This document shows, in pieces, positions 1-7,333 of a stretch of 13,313 bases of DNA (within the stretch, counting starts at the first letter, position 1; every line of letters begins with the position of its first letter). Source of the stretch: an uncultured Flavobacteriales bacterium (GTDB taxonomy: Bacteria; Bacteroidota; Bacteroidia; Flavobacteriales; BACL11); the NCBI GenBank assembly GCA_950069165.1, contig CATMIT010000036.1, forward strand, positions 1 through 13,313, read 5' to 3'. A program made the position numbers and the translations under genes. The notes below the pieces were generated by a model, which did not search any database, had not been told where the DNA came from, and worked only from the letters and a program-made list of their open reading frames with translations.

Positions 1-720
1 AAGATGACAAAGGAATTGGTAAAAGATGTGTTGTTGGTTTATGGTGGAATTCGTCATAGCGAACAAAGGCACACCATTAAATCTCTTTCTGACGAAAATC
101 CTTATATTCATTCATATGGAACGAATCAAAGCACAGTTGGGAATAATGGTTTTGTTCAGCAATTAGAAACAACTGATACAGATGAATTGTATTTGGCTAT
201 GCAAAATGTATTGGGTAAAGATGAAGTTTTTAATGGCAGTATTGCTTATGGAAATGTAAGAAACTTTGCCTATTTTGATTTGTCGGATAATTCCACTTAC
301 AAGAGATTTGTTGTAAATTATATTGAGGTTTGGCAATTGCACACCAATGCTACTTATGATAAAAAAATTAATAATTTAGTTAGCTTAAAGATTAATGCGG
401 ACTATTACAATTGGAATGAAAAAGTTTCTCACAAACCCAATATTACTTTTGATGTTAGCGCTCCTATCAATTTAAGAGATAAAATAAAAGTAATACCAAC
501 TTTCAGTTACTTTGGGAAAAGAAATTCAGCTGTTTCTCAAAAAGATTTTAAAGAACTCCCTACACAATTTCATTTCAATTTAGCACTGCAGTACCATTAC
601 TCCAAAATCCTTTCAGCTTATTTGCATCTCAACAATCTAAATGGTTCCAATAAAGAGCTTTGGAGGGATTATCAGGAGATTGGTTTTAATTGCGTTTTTG
701 GCCTGAGTTATTCCTTCTAA
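1..720 (+). CDS. Outer-membrane beta-barrel protein, C-terminal part (TonB-dependent-receptor-like), 5' end outside the window
   Basis: The frame is open from base 1 to the TAA at 718-720 and the first in-window ATG (base 4) has no start context, so this is the 3' end of a longer gene. The visible 239 residues alternate polar and hydrophobic or aromatic positions in short runs typical of transmembrane beta strands. They end in SYSF, and a terminal Phe is the usual C-terminal signal for outer-membrane barrel insertion. The last strands (YLHLNNLNGSN, then a Trp-rich loop, then FGLSYSF) resemble the end of Bacteroidota TonB-dependent receptors. The plug domain and TonB box would lie upstream, so receptor versus other barrel cannot be decided and no substrate can be inferred. 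A 120-base gap with its own promoter box separates it from gyrB, so the two are probably not functionally linked. Confidence 0.7.
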   Translation, partial: KMTKELVKDVLLVYGGIRHSEQRHTIKSLSDENPYIHSYGTNQSTVGNNGFVQQLETTDTDELYLAMQNVLGKDEVFNGSIAYGNVRNFAYFDLSDNSTYKRFVVNYIEVWQLHTNATYDKKINNLVSLKINADYYNWNEKVSHKPNITFDVSAPINLRDKIKVIPTFSYFGKRNSAVSQKDFKELPTQFHFNLALQYHYSKILSAYLHLNNLNGSNKELWRDYQEIGFNCVFGLSYSF

Positions 721-736
721 AAGTTATCAACTTTTG
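719..736 (+). terminator. Small hairpin at the stop codon of the barrel gene, possible weak terminator
   Basis: AAAAGTT (719-725) and AACTTTT (729-735) form a perfect 7-bp stem with a 3-base loop, starting inside the stop codon. No long T tract follows (GTTAATAAAA), so intrinsic termination would be weak. Confidence 0.35.
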
Positions 737-768
737 TTAATAAAATAGACTAAATTTTATCTTTTTTA

Positions 769-803
769 TTTGCACTCTAATCGGTAGTAAATATGTATAT
801 TTG
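769..803 (+). promoter_or_regulatory. Probable gyrB promoter (Bacteroidota type)
   Basis: TATATTTG at 796-803 matches the Bacteroidota -7 consensus TAnnTTTG exactly. A TTTG at 769-772 could be the -33 element, although the 23-base spacer is a little longer than the usual 19-21. The gyrB ATG lies 37 bases past the box, leaving a short A-rich leader. Confidence 0.65.
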
Positions 804-840
804 CATGTTTTAAAAATCAACAAAAATTAATTCAAAAAAT

Positions 841-2793
841 ATGAGTGAAGAAAATAAAAATCGGCAGAATTATAGTGCCGATAATATTCAGGTTTTAGAG
901 GGCTTAGAGGCAGTTAGAAAAAGACCTGCTATGTTTATTGGCGATATTGGTCAGAAGGGATTGCACCATTTAGTTTATGAAGTGGTTGATAATTCAATTG
1001 ATGAGGCATTAGTGGGGCATTGTTCGCACATTGATGTTATTATCAATGAGGATAATTCCATCACAGTAAAGGATAACGGTAGAGGTATACCAACCGATAT
1101 GCACGAAAAAGAGAAAAGATCTGCTTTGGAAGTAGTGATGACTGTGCTGCATGCTGGAGGAAAATTTGACAAAGATTCTTATAAAGTTTCCGGAGGTTTG
1201 CATGGTGTTGGTGTATCCTGTGTTAATGCACTTTCAAGCGATTTGAGAGTAGAAGTACACAGAGAAGGAAAAGTGTTTGAGCAAGAATATAAAATAGGGA
1301 AACCCCAATATGATGTAAGGGAAATAGGTACAACCGATAAAACAGGAACTTATGTTACTTTTAAGCCCGATAACACTATTTTCATTGAGACGGTTTATCA
1401 TTTCGATATTTTGGCAGCCAGATTAAGAGAACTTTCATTTCTAAACAAAGGAATACATCTTTCTATCACTGATAAAAGAAGAACAGATGAAGAGGGCAAT
1501 ACTATAAAAGAAGAGTTTTATTCTGAAGGAGGGTTAAAAGAATTTGTTCGGTATTTGGATGGAACTAGAGAGTCGATATTAGATGATGTAATATATATTG
1601 ATGGGGAAAAAGATGGCGTACCAGTTGAGGTTGCTATGGTGTATAATAATTCCTATACAGAAAATGTGCATTCCTATGTAAACAACATTAACACCCATGA
1701 GGGGGGTACGCACCTTTCTGGTTTTAGAAGGGGTCTTACCAGAACCCTAAAGAAATATGCGGATGAGTCGGGGTTACTTAAAAAAGTAAAATTTGAGATT
1801 TCAGGGGACGATTTTAGAGAAGGATTGACGGCTGTAATTTCTGTAAAAGTAATGGAGCCACAATTTGAAGGGCAGACTAAAACCAAGTTAGGAAATAAGG
1901 AAGTAACTACTGCTGTATCACAATCGGTAAGCGATATGCTTTCCTTTTATTTGGAGGAAAACCCAAAGCAAGCGCATATAATTGTGCAAAAAGTAATATT
2001 AGCTGCTACTGCTCGTAATGCTGCCCGTAAGGCAAGGGAAATGGTGCAAAGAAAAAGCATTATGTCTGGCTCAGGTCTTCCTGGAAAACTTGCGGATTGC
2101 TCCGAAAGAGATCCTGCAAAATGCGAGATATTTTTAGTTGAGGGAGATTCGGCGGGTGGAACTGCTAAGCAAGGTAGAAATCGACATTTTCAAGCAATCT
2201 TACCACTAAGAGGAAAGATCTTAAATGTAGAAAAAGCCATGCAACATAAGGTTTTCGAAAATGAGGAAATCAAAAATATGTATACTGCTTTAGGTGTTTC
2301 TGTAGGAACGGAGGAAGATGAAAGAGCACTGAATACCGAAAAATTGAGATACCATAAAGTAGTGATTATGACAGATGCCGATATTGACGGAAGTCATATC
2401 GCCACCCTTATTCTTACCTTCTTTTTCCGTTATATGTATGAATTAATCGAAAATGGCTATGTCTATATCGCAACTCCCCCTTTATATTTATTAAAGAAAG
2501 GAAAAGATCATAGGTATTGTTGGAGTGATGAAGAAAGAGATGAACAGGTGCTTGACATGAAAGCCGGAAAAGAAGTGAATGTAGCAATACAAAGGTATAA
2601 AGGGCTTGGAGAGATGAATGCCGAACAACTTTGGGATACCACACTTAATCCAGAAAAAAGAACACTAAAACGTGTTACAATTGATAGTGCAGCAGAAGCC
2701 GATAGAGTTTTCTCTATGTTAATGGGAGATGATGTTCCTCCCAGAAGAGCATTTATTGAAGCCAATGCAAAATATGCAAATATTGATGCTTAA
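841..2793 (+). CDS. gyrB: DNA gyrase subunit B
   Basis: ATPase subunit of DNA gyrase, which with GyrA (not in the window) introduces negative supercoils into cytoplasmic DNA. The GHKL ATPase comes first: EVVDNSIDEA at 47-56 with the likely catalytic Glu47 and Mg-binding Asn51, DNGRGIP at 78-84, and the lid motif GGLHGVG at 118-124. The transducer domain follows (to about 400), then the TOPRIM part with EGDSAGG at 434-440 and the metal-binding DADIDGSH at 512-519. The conserved C-terminal QRYKGLGEMN begins near 584. At 650 residues it has the usual length for forms without the enterobacterial insertion in the C-terminal region. ParE is the main alternative, but the PLRGKILNVEKA segment, full-length identity pattern and size favour GyrB. 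The ATG at 841 sits just after an A-rich leader with no Shine-Dalgarno sequence, normal for this phylum. No clear terminator follows, so mdh may be cotranscribed. Confidence 0.97.
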   Translation: MSEENKNRQNYSADNIQVLEGLEAVRKRPAMFIGDIGQKGLHHLVYEVVDNSIDEALVGHCSHIDVIINEDNSITVKDNGRGIPTDMHEKEKRSALEVVMTVLHAGGKFDKDSYKVSGGLHGVGVSCVNALSSDLRVEVHREGKVFEQEYKIGKPQYDVREIGTTDKTGTYVTFKPDNTIFIETVYHFDILAARLRELSFLNKGIHLSITDKRRTDEEGNTIKEEFYSEGGLKEFVRYLDGTRESILDDVIYIDGEKDGVPVEVAMVYNNSYTENVHSYVNNINTHEGGTHLSGFRRGLTRTLKKYADESGLLKKVKFEISGDDFREGLTAVISVKVMEPQFEGQTKTKLGNKEVTTAVSQSVSDMLSFYLEENPKQAHIIVQKVILAATARNAARKAREMVQRKSIMSGSGLPGKLADCSERDPAKCEIFLVEGDSAGGTAKQGRNRHFQAILPLRGKILNVEKAMQHKVFENEEIKNMYTALGVSVGTEEDERALNTEKLRYHKVVIMTDADIDGSHIATLILTFFFRYMYELIENGYVYIATPPLYLLKKGKDHRYCWSDEERDEQVLDMKAGKEVNVAIQRYKGLGEMNAEQLWDTTLNPEKRTLKRVTIDSAAEADRVFSMLMGDDVPPRRAFIEANAKYANIDA

Positions 2794-2802
2794 TCGAAAG
2801 AT

Positions 2803-2879
2803 GTTTGGTGATTAATAGTTGTTAGTTTGTGGTCGGTAGAAAAACTAAAAATTACAAATTACAAACTACAAACCAAAAA
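2803..2879. repeat. Intergenic tract with 7-nt periodicity between gyrB and mdh
   Basis: The gap can be cut into consecutive 7-base units. AGTTGTT (2817) and AGTTTGT (2824) lie on the left; TTACAAA (2852 and 2859, identical) and CTACAAA (2866) lie on the right. The right-hand units are close to the reverse complement of the left-hand ones: TAGTTTGT at 2823-2830 is exactly complementary to ACAAACTA at 2861-2868, giving an 8-bp inverted repeat across a 30-base loop. A similar tract lies at 7050-7098. No promoter box or terminator is seen here. Confidence 0.6.
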
Positions 2880-2881
2880 AA

Positions 2882-3820
2882 ATGAAAATAACAGTAGTAG
2901 GAGCAGGTGCAGTTGGTGCTAGTTGTGCCGAATATATTGCCATTAAAAATTTTGCATCTGAAGTAGTATTGGTCGATATTATAGACAATTTTGCAGAGGG
3001 AAAAGCAATGGACTTAATGCAAACTGCGGCCTTAAATGGTTTTGATACCAAAATAACAGGAAGCACTAACGATTATGCCAAAACTTCTGGAAGCAAAGTT
3101 GCAGTTATTACTTCCGGAATACCAAGAAAACCAGGAATGACGCGTGAGGAGCTCATTGGAATAAATGCGGGAATTGTAAAATCCGTTGCAGAACAATTAA
3201 TCAAACATTCTCCAGATGTGATTTTAATTATTGTAAGTAATCCAATGGATACCATGACTTACCTCACACATAAAACCTTTGGGCTACCCAAAAACAGAAT
3301 TATAGGAATGGGAGGCGCACTAGATAGTGCCCGTTTCAAATACCGATTGGCAGAGGCAATGGACTGTCCAAGTTCTGATGTGGATGGCATGGTAATTGGC
3401 GGCCATTCTGATAAAGGCATGGTTCCCTTAACGCGTTTAGCAAGTAGAAATAGTGTAAGAGCATCCGAGTTTTTGTCGGAGGAAAGATTACAAAAAGTAT
3501 TGGAAGACACCAAAGTAGGAGGAGCAACCCTTACTGGAATGTTAGGCACATCAGCATGGTATGCGCCAGGGGCAGCAGTGTCAGCATTGGTTCAATCCAT
3601 AGTTTGCGACCAACATAAAATGTTCCCTTGCTCAGCACTTTTAGATGGGGAATACGGACTTTCTGACCTTTGTATTGGCGTTCCAGTAATATTGGGAAAA
3701 AATGGTATCGAGAAAATTGTGGAGATTGAATTGGAGGCGGCAGAAAAAGCCCAATTAACTACTTCAGCAGAAGGCGTGAAAGCCACCAATGCACTACTTA
3801 ACGAAATAGGAGCGCTTTAA
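2882..3820 (+). CDS. mdh: Malate dehydrogenase, NAD-dependent (LDH-like type)
   Basis: Cytoplasmic TCA-cycle enzyme interconverting malate and oxaloacetate with NAD. The Rossmann nucleotide loop is GAGAVG at 7-12, with Asp32 at the end of beta 2 placed to bind the NAD ribose and favour NAD over NADP. The mobile active-site loop IPRKPGMTRE (80-89) supplies Arg82 and Arg88; Arg at the latter position is the usual marker of malate rather than lactate specificity. The catalytic dyad and substrate Arg are present: NPMD at 120-123, LDSAR at 147-151 (Asp148, Arg151), and His175 in GGHSD. The common GGHGD is GGHSD here, a mild variant. Length 312 fits the short LDH-like MDH group found in Bacteroidota and green bacteria. 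No promoter box is visible in the 88-base gap, so read-through from gyrB is likely; a candidate terminator follows. Confidence 0.95.
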   Translation: MKITVVGAGAVGASCAEYIAIKNFASEVVLVDIIDNFAEGKAMDLMQTAALNGFDTKITGSTNDYAKTSGSKVAVITSGIPRKPGMTREELIGINAGIVKSVAEQLIKHSPDVILIIVSNPMDTMTYLTHKTFGLPKNRIIGMGGALDSARFKYRLAEAMDCPSSDVDGMVIGGHSDKGMVPLTRLASRNSVRASEFLSEERLQKVLEDTKVGGATLTGMLGTSAWYAPGAAVSALVQSIVCDQHKMFPCSALLDGEYGLSDLCIGVPVILGKNGIEKIVEIELEAAEKAQLTTSAEGVKATNALLNEIGAL

Positions 3821-3830
3821 AATTTCATTC

Positions 3831-3864
3831 AGCTTTTATATTACTAAAATATTGGGCTTTTTTC
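3831..3864 (+). terminator. Candidate intrinsic terminator after mdh
   Basis: AGCTT (3831-3835) can pair with GGGCT (3854-3858) using two G-U pairs. After a small internal loop, ATATT (3838-3842) pairs with AATAT (3848-3852) around a 5-base loop. Six T residues follow at 3858-3863. The stem is imperfect and A/T-rich, so strength is uncertain, but the position just after the mdh stop fits. Confidence 0.5.
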
Positions 3865-3891
3865 TTATCAAATAAATGCCCCTTTATTTTA

Positions 3892-3922
3892 TTGCTTATA
3901 TAAGAATGAAATTCTATATTTG
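3892..3922 (+). promoter_or_regulatory. Probable secDF promoter (Bacteroidota type)
   Basis: TTG at 3892-3894 and TATATTTG at 3915-3922 match the -33 and -7 elements with a 20-base spacer, within the consensus range. The expected transcript start lies close to 3929, giving a leader of about 30 bases before the ATG at 3959. Confidence 0.7.
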
Positions 3923-3958
3923 CCGATTGAAAATTCCAGCTAAAAAAAATAAGAAATA

Positions 3959-6900
3959 ATGCAAAACAGAAACGCAATTAAAGTATTCGCCATCCTATTC
4001 GCCATAGTTTGTTTGTATCAACTATCCTTTACTTGGGTAGCTGATGGCGTGCAAGAAGATGCAGTAGAATACGCCAATACGTACATTGAAATTAACAAAG
4101 AAGAGTTAATCTCAGAATTTCAGAAAAGTAGTAATGACAGCTTGATCGATTCCACAAAAGTAAATGACTATCTTCAAGAAGTATCTACCAAAAGAGAAAA
4201 GTATTATTTGGATTCAATCAGCAGTGAGAAGGTATATGATATTTGGGTGAAAGACTATACTTATAAGGAATGCCAAGAGAGAGAAATCAATTTGGGGCTT
4301 GACCTTAAAGGAGGTATGAATGTTACATTAGAAGTATCGGTTGTTGAAGTGATAAAAGCTTTATCTAATTACAGCAAAGATGAGGCTTTCAACACAGCAA
4401 TTACTAACTCTAAGCAAATGCAAAAAAACTCTCAGGATGATTTTGTTACCCTTTTTGCAATGGAGTATGAGAAGTTATCCCCAAATAATGGACTTGCCGT
4501 TTTGTTTACAGCACAAATGAGAGATGAAATAAAGATTAATGCTACTAATAAAGAGGTTATAAAAGTAATCAGGGCAGAAGTGGAGGACGCCATTAGTCGT
4601 ACCTTCAATATCTTGCGTTCTCGTATAGATAGGTTTGGGGTTACCCAGCCAAATATTCAAAGGTTAGAGAATTCTGGTAGAATATTAGTTGAACTTCCTG
4701 GAATTAAAGAGCCAGAAAGAGCCAGAAAATTGTTGCAATCCACAGCCAAATTGGAGTTTTGGGAAACTTATGAGTACTCAGAATTATTGCAAAGTTTGGA
4801 AGATGCAAACAAATATTTAAGAGAACAAGCGGAATTAACCGATACTATAAAACAAGAAGTAGAAGAAGTTTTAGCTTCAGTTGAAGACAATATTGATGTA
4901 GAAGAAACAGCATTAGAAGAAGATACAAGTGCCAATTCTTTATTAAGCAAACTAGAGGGAGATTCAGCAATTTCTGACACTTCTGATTCCCAACTTTCCT
5001 TTGAGCAGTTTGCAGCTGAGAATCCACTTTATGCAGTGCTTTATCCTAACATCAACCAAGATAATAGTCCAAATGAAGGGCCAGTTGTTGGTTTTTGTAC
5101 CATAAAAGATACCGCTAAACTGAATGAATATTTAGCGGATGTGGAGGTGATGAAAAACTTCCCATTGGATGTCAAATTTGCTTATACCGTAAAACCATAC
5201 GATTCGGACGGAAAGTTTATGCAACTTATTGGGTTAAAAGTTTCTGGTCGTGATGGAAAGGCCTCCTTAGAAGGAGATGTAGTAACAGATGCAAGACAAG
5301 AATTTGGGCAGTTTAATGCAAACCCAGAAGTATCCATGACCATGAATTCGGAAGGTGCTAAGCAGTGGAAACGCTTAACGGCCGAGAATATCGGAAAAAG
5401 TGTAGCTATTGTATTAGATGGTTTTGTGTATTCCTTCCCAACGGTTCAGAGTGAAATATCAGGAGGTCGTTCTCAAATTACAGGAAACTTTACCATCAAT
5501 GAAGCGAAAGATTTAGCAAATATCTTAAAATCAGGAAAGTTACCAGCTCCTGCTCGAATTATTGAAGAGGCTATTGTTGGCCCATCCCTTGGGGAGGAAG
5601 CGATTAATGCAGGATTGAAATCTTTCATCATTGCCCTTATGATTGTGCTGATGTATATGATTTTCTATTATTCTAGTGCTGGTGTGGTTTCCAGCATTGC
5701 TTTGCTTGCCAATATCTTTTTCATCTTTGGCGTACTATCCTCCATTGGTGCGGTGCTTACCCTTCCAGGAATTGCGGGTATTGTGCTTACTATTGGTATG
5801 TCGGTGGATGCCAATGTGCTTATTTATGAAAGAATTAGGGAGGAACTAAGTGGAGGAAAAGGAATTCGCTTGGCCATAAAGGATGGTTATGATAAAGCAT
5901 ATAGTGCTATTATTGATGCCAATGTAACTACACTACTTACTGGTATTATTCTTTATACTTTTGGCACAGGTCCAATAAAAGGATTTGCGACTACTTTGAT
6001 TATTGGTATCTTGACTTCTCTGTTCTCGGCCATCTTTATTACTCGACTTATAATTTCTAGAAGATTAAGAAAAAACAAAGAAATAAAATTTTCTACCAAA
6101 CTCACAGAAGGGGCATTTAAAAACACCAATATTGATTTTATTGGAAAAAGAAAAAAATTCTATATCCTTTCTGGGATTATTATTCTTTTAGGAATGGGTT
6201 CTTTAGTTACCAAGGGTTTGAATTATGGAGTAGATTTTGTTGGAGGAAGATCCTATGTGGTAAGGTTTGATGATATAGTAGATAATGAAAAATTAAGGAG
6301 TGAACTGACAACCGTTTTTGTGGATAATGATGGATTGAAATACGCCCCACAAGTAAAAACTTTTGGGGATGACAATCAAGTAAAGATTACTACCAAATAT
6401 ATGATTGATGACAATACAAATGATGCAGATGAGGTGGTAGAAGCAAAACTTAAAGAAGGCCTTGTTAAAATGCAAATGGACTATGAAGTAATGAGTTCAC
6501 AAAAAGTAGGGCCAACCATTGCGGATGATATAAAGGATGCAGCTGTTTGGTCGGTCTTTTTCTCATTGCTAATCATCTTCCTATATATTTTAATCCGATT
6601 TAGAAAATGGCAATTCTCTTTGGGTGCTGTTGCGGCAGTATTCCATGATGTACTAATTGTGCTTTCTATATTCTCTATTTTTTACGGTATTCTGCCTTTC
6701 TCCTTGGAAATTGACCAGGCATTTATTGCGGCAATTCTGACCATTATCGGTTATTCGCTCAACGATACGGTGGTGGTGTTCGATAGGGTAAGGGAATATA
6801 TGGGAATGCACAAAAAACAAGAAATTGAAACAGTAATGAACAATGCGCTTAACTCCACGCTTAGCCGGACGATTAATACCTCCATGACTACCTTCTTTGT

Positions 6901-7051
6901 ACTTTTAGTAATCTTCCTATTTGGTGGGGAAGTAATTAGGGGCTTTATGTTCGCCCTGATGATAGGGGTAGTTGTAGGAACCTACTCTTCTTTGTTTGTA
7001 GCTTCTCCTATTATGTTGGATACGCTTAAAAGAAAAGAGGAAAAGAGATAG
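3959..7051 (+). CDS. secDF: Fused protein translocase subunit SecDF
   Basis: Inner-membrane RND-type accessory of the Sec translocon that uses the proton gradient to pull exported proteins out on the periplasmic side; SecD and SecF are one chain, as is common in Bacteroidota. There is an N-terminal membrane segment at about 9-25, then LGLDLKGGMN (DLKGG at 115-119), and a large periplasmic P1 head with FGVTQPNIQ and ELPGIKEPERA. Five membrane segments run from about 550 to 700, with GMSVDANVLIYERIREE carrying the conserved Asp617. SecF begins near 724 with its own membrane segment, YGVDFVGG, VGPTIADDIK and a second five-segment bundle; NDTVVVFDRVRE carries Asp936. These two Asp residues match the proton-relay positions of the family. 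Residues of about 290-345 form an acidic, Ser-rich, low-complexity stretch inside the P1 region. Length 1030 is normal for the fused form. An own promoter precedes it; a heptad tract and a terminator follow. Confidence 0.96.
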   Translation: MQNRNAIKVFAILFAIVCLYQLSFTWVADGVQEDAVEYANTYIEINKEELISEFQKSSNDSLIDSTKVNDYLQEVSTKREKYYLDSISSEKVYDIWVKDYTYKECQEREINLGLDLKGGMNVTLEVSVVEVIKALSNYSKDEAFNTAITNSKQMQKNSQDDFVTLFAMEYEKLSPNNGLAVLFTAQMRDEIKINATNKEVIKVIRAEVEDAISRTFNILRSRIDRFGVTQPNIQRLENSGRILVELPGIKEPERARKLLQSTAKLEFWETYEYSELLQSLEDANKYLREQAELTDTIKQEVEEVLASVEDNIDVEETALEEDTSANSLLSKLEGDSAISDTSDSQLSFEQFAAENPLYAVLYPNINQDNSPNEGPVVGFCTIKDTAKLNEYLADVEVMKNFPLDVKFAYTVKPYDSDGKFMQLIGLKVSGRDGKASLEGDVVTDARQEFGQFNANPEVSMTMNSEGAKQWKRLTAENIGKSVAIVLDGFVYSFPTVQSEISGGRSQITGNFTINEAKDLANILKSGKLPAPARIIEEAIVGPSLGEEAINAGLKSFIIALMIVLMYMIFYYSSAGVVSSIALLANIFFIFGVLSSIGAVLTLPGIAGIVLTIGMSVDANVLIYERIREELSGGKGIRLAIKDGYDKAYSAIIDANVTTLLTGIILYTFGTGPIKGFATTLIIGILTSLFSAIFITRLIISRRLRKNKEIKFSTKLTEGAFKNTNIDFIGKRKKFYILSGIIILLGMGSLVTKGLNYGVDFVGGRSYVVRFDDIVDNEKLRSELTTVFVDNDGLKYAPQVKTFGDDNQVKITTKYMIDDNTNDADEVVEAKLKEGLVKMQMDYEVMSSQKVGPTIADDIKDAAVWSVFFSLLIIFLYILIRFRKWQFSLGAVAAVFHDVLIVLSIFSIFYGILPFSLEIDQAFIAAILTIIGYSLNDTVVVFDRVREYMGMHKKQEIETVMNNALNSTLSRTINTSMTTFFVLLVIFLFGGEVIRGFMFALMIGVVVGTYSSLFVASPIMLDTLKRKEEKR

Positions 7052-7098
7052 TTGTTGGTTGATAGAAAGTAGATAATAGATTTTAGATAAAAGAAAAC
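7050..7098. repeat. 7-nt periodic tract at the secDF stop codon
   Basis: Starting inside the TAG stop, seven consecutive 7-base units each begin with A or G followed by G: for example AGTTGTT (7050), GGTTGAT (7057), AGATAAT (7071), AGATTTT (7078), AGATAAA (7085). The opening shares ATAGTTGTTRGTT with the tract after gyrB. Its last unit runs into the 5' arm of the terminator. Confidence 0.55.
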
Positions 7099-7121
7099 CG
7101 AGCATTTGCTTGGTTTTTTTT
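7094..7121 (+). terminator. Intrinsic terminator after secDF
   Basis: AAAACCGAGC (7094-7103) pairs with GCTTGGTTTT (7108-7117) around a 4-base loop: a 10-bp stem with one G-U pair, running into a T tract that continues to 7121. It separates secDF from tatA. Confidence 0.8.
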
Positions 7122-7128
7122 ATTTTTG
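7121..7128 (+). promoter_or_regulatory. -7 box for tatA, very close to the start codon
   Basis: TATTTTTG fits TAnnTTTG exactly and ends only 4 bases before the ATG at 7133. A start about 7 bases downstream of the box would fall at or near the ATG, giving a leaderless or nearly leaderless mRNA. No good -33 element is seen at the right distance, and the box overlaps the T tract of the secDF terminator. Confidence 0.45.
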
Positions 7129-7132
7129 TGCC

Positions 7133-7333
7133 ATGTTGTTATTTATAGGAGGTCCGGAGATTTTAATTATTCTACTTTTTGTGGTGCTGTTTTTTGGTGC
7201 CAATAAAATTCCTGAATTAGCCAAAGGTTTGGGTAAAGCCATGCGAGAGTTAAAAGATGCATCCAATGAGATTAAAAAAGAGATTCGCGATAGCACCAAT
7301 AAACTAAAAGACGATCTTGATTTAGATAAATAA
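7133..7333 (+). CDS. tatA: Sec-independent (twin-arginine) translocase subunit TatA/TatE
   Basis: Small inner-membrane protein of the twin-arginine export system, which moves folded proteins across the membrane by oligomerising with TatC (not in the window). From the ATG at 7133 the protein has 66 residues: a short periplasmic start, one membrane helix (about 6-20, ILIILLFVVLFF), the conserved hinge FGANKIPELAKGLGKA, and an amphipathic then highly charged Lys/Asp/Glu tail. The Phe-Gly pair and the K-I-P-E-L hinge are family hallmarks. A TTG at 7106 would extend the frame by 9 codons, but that would start inside the secDF terminator and the added residues do not fit the family, so I chose 7133. 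Its stop overlaps the ATG of the antiporter gene by one base (TAATG), implying translational coupling. TatA rather than TatB is favoured by size, but the two are hard to separate in this phylum. Confidence 0.92.
   Translation: MLLFIGGPEILIILLFVVLFFGANKIPELAKGLGKAMRELKDASNEIKKEIRDSTNKLKDDLDLDK

Noticed and set aside
7106..7132. TTG start extending tatA by 9 codons
   Set aside because: It would begin inside the loop of the secDF terminator and adds residues that do not fit TatA; the ATG at 7133 gives a normal N-terminus.
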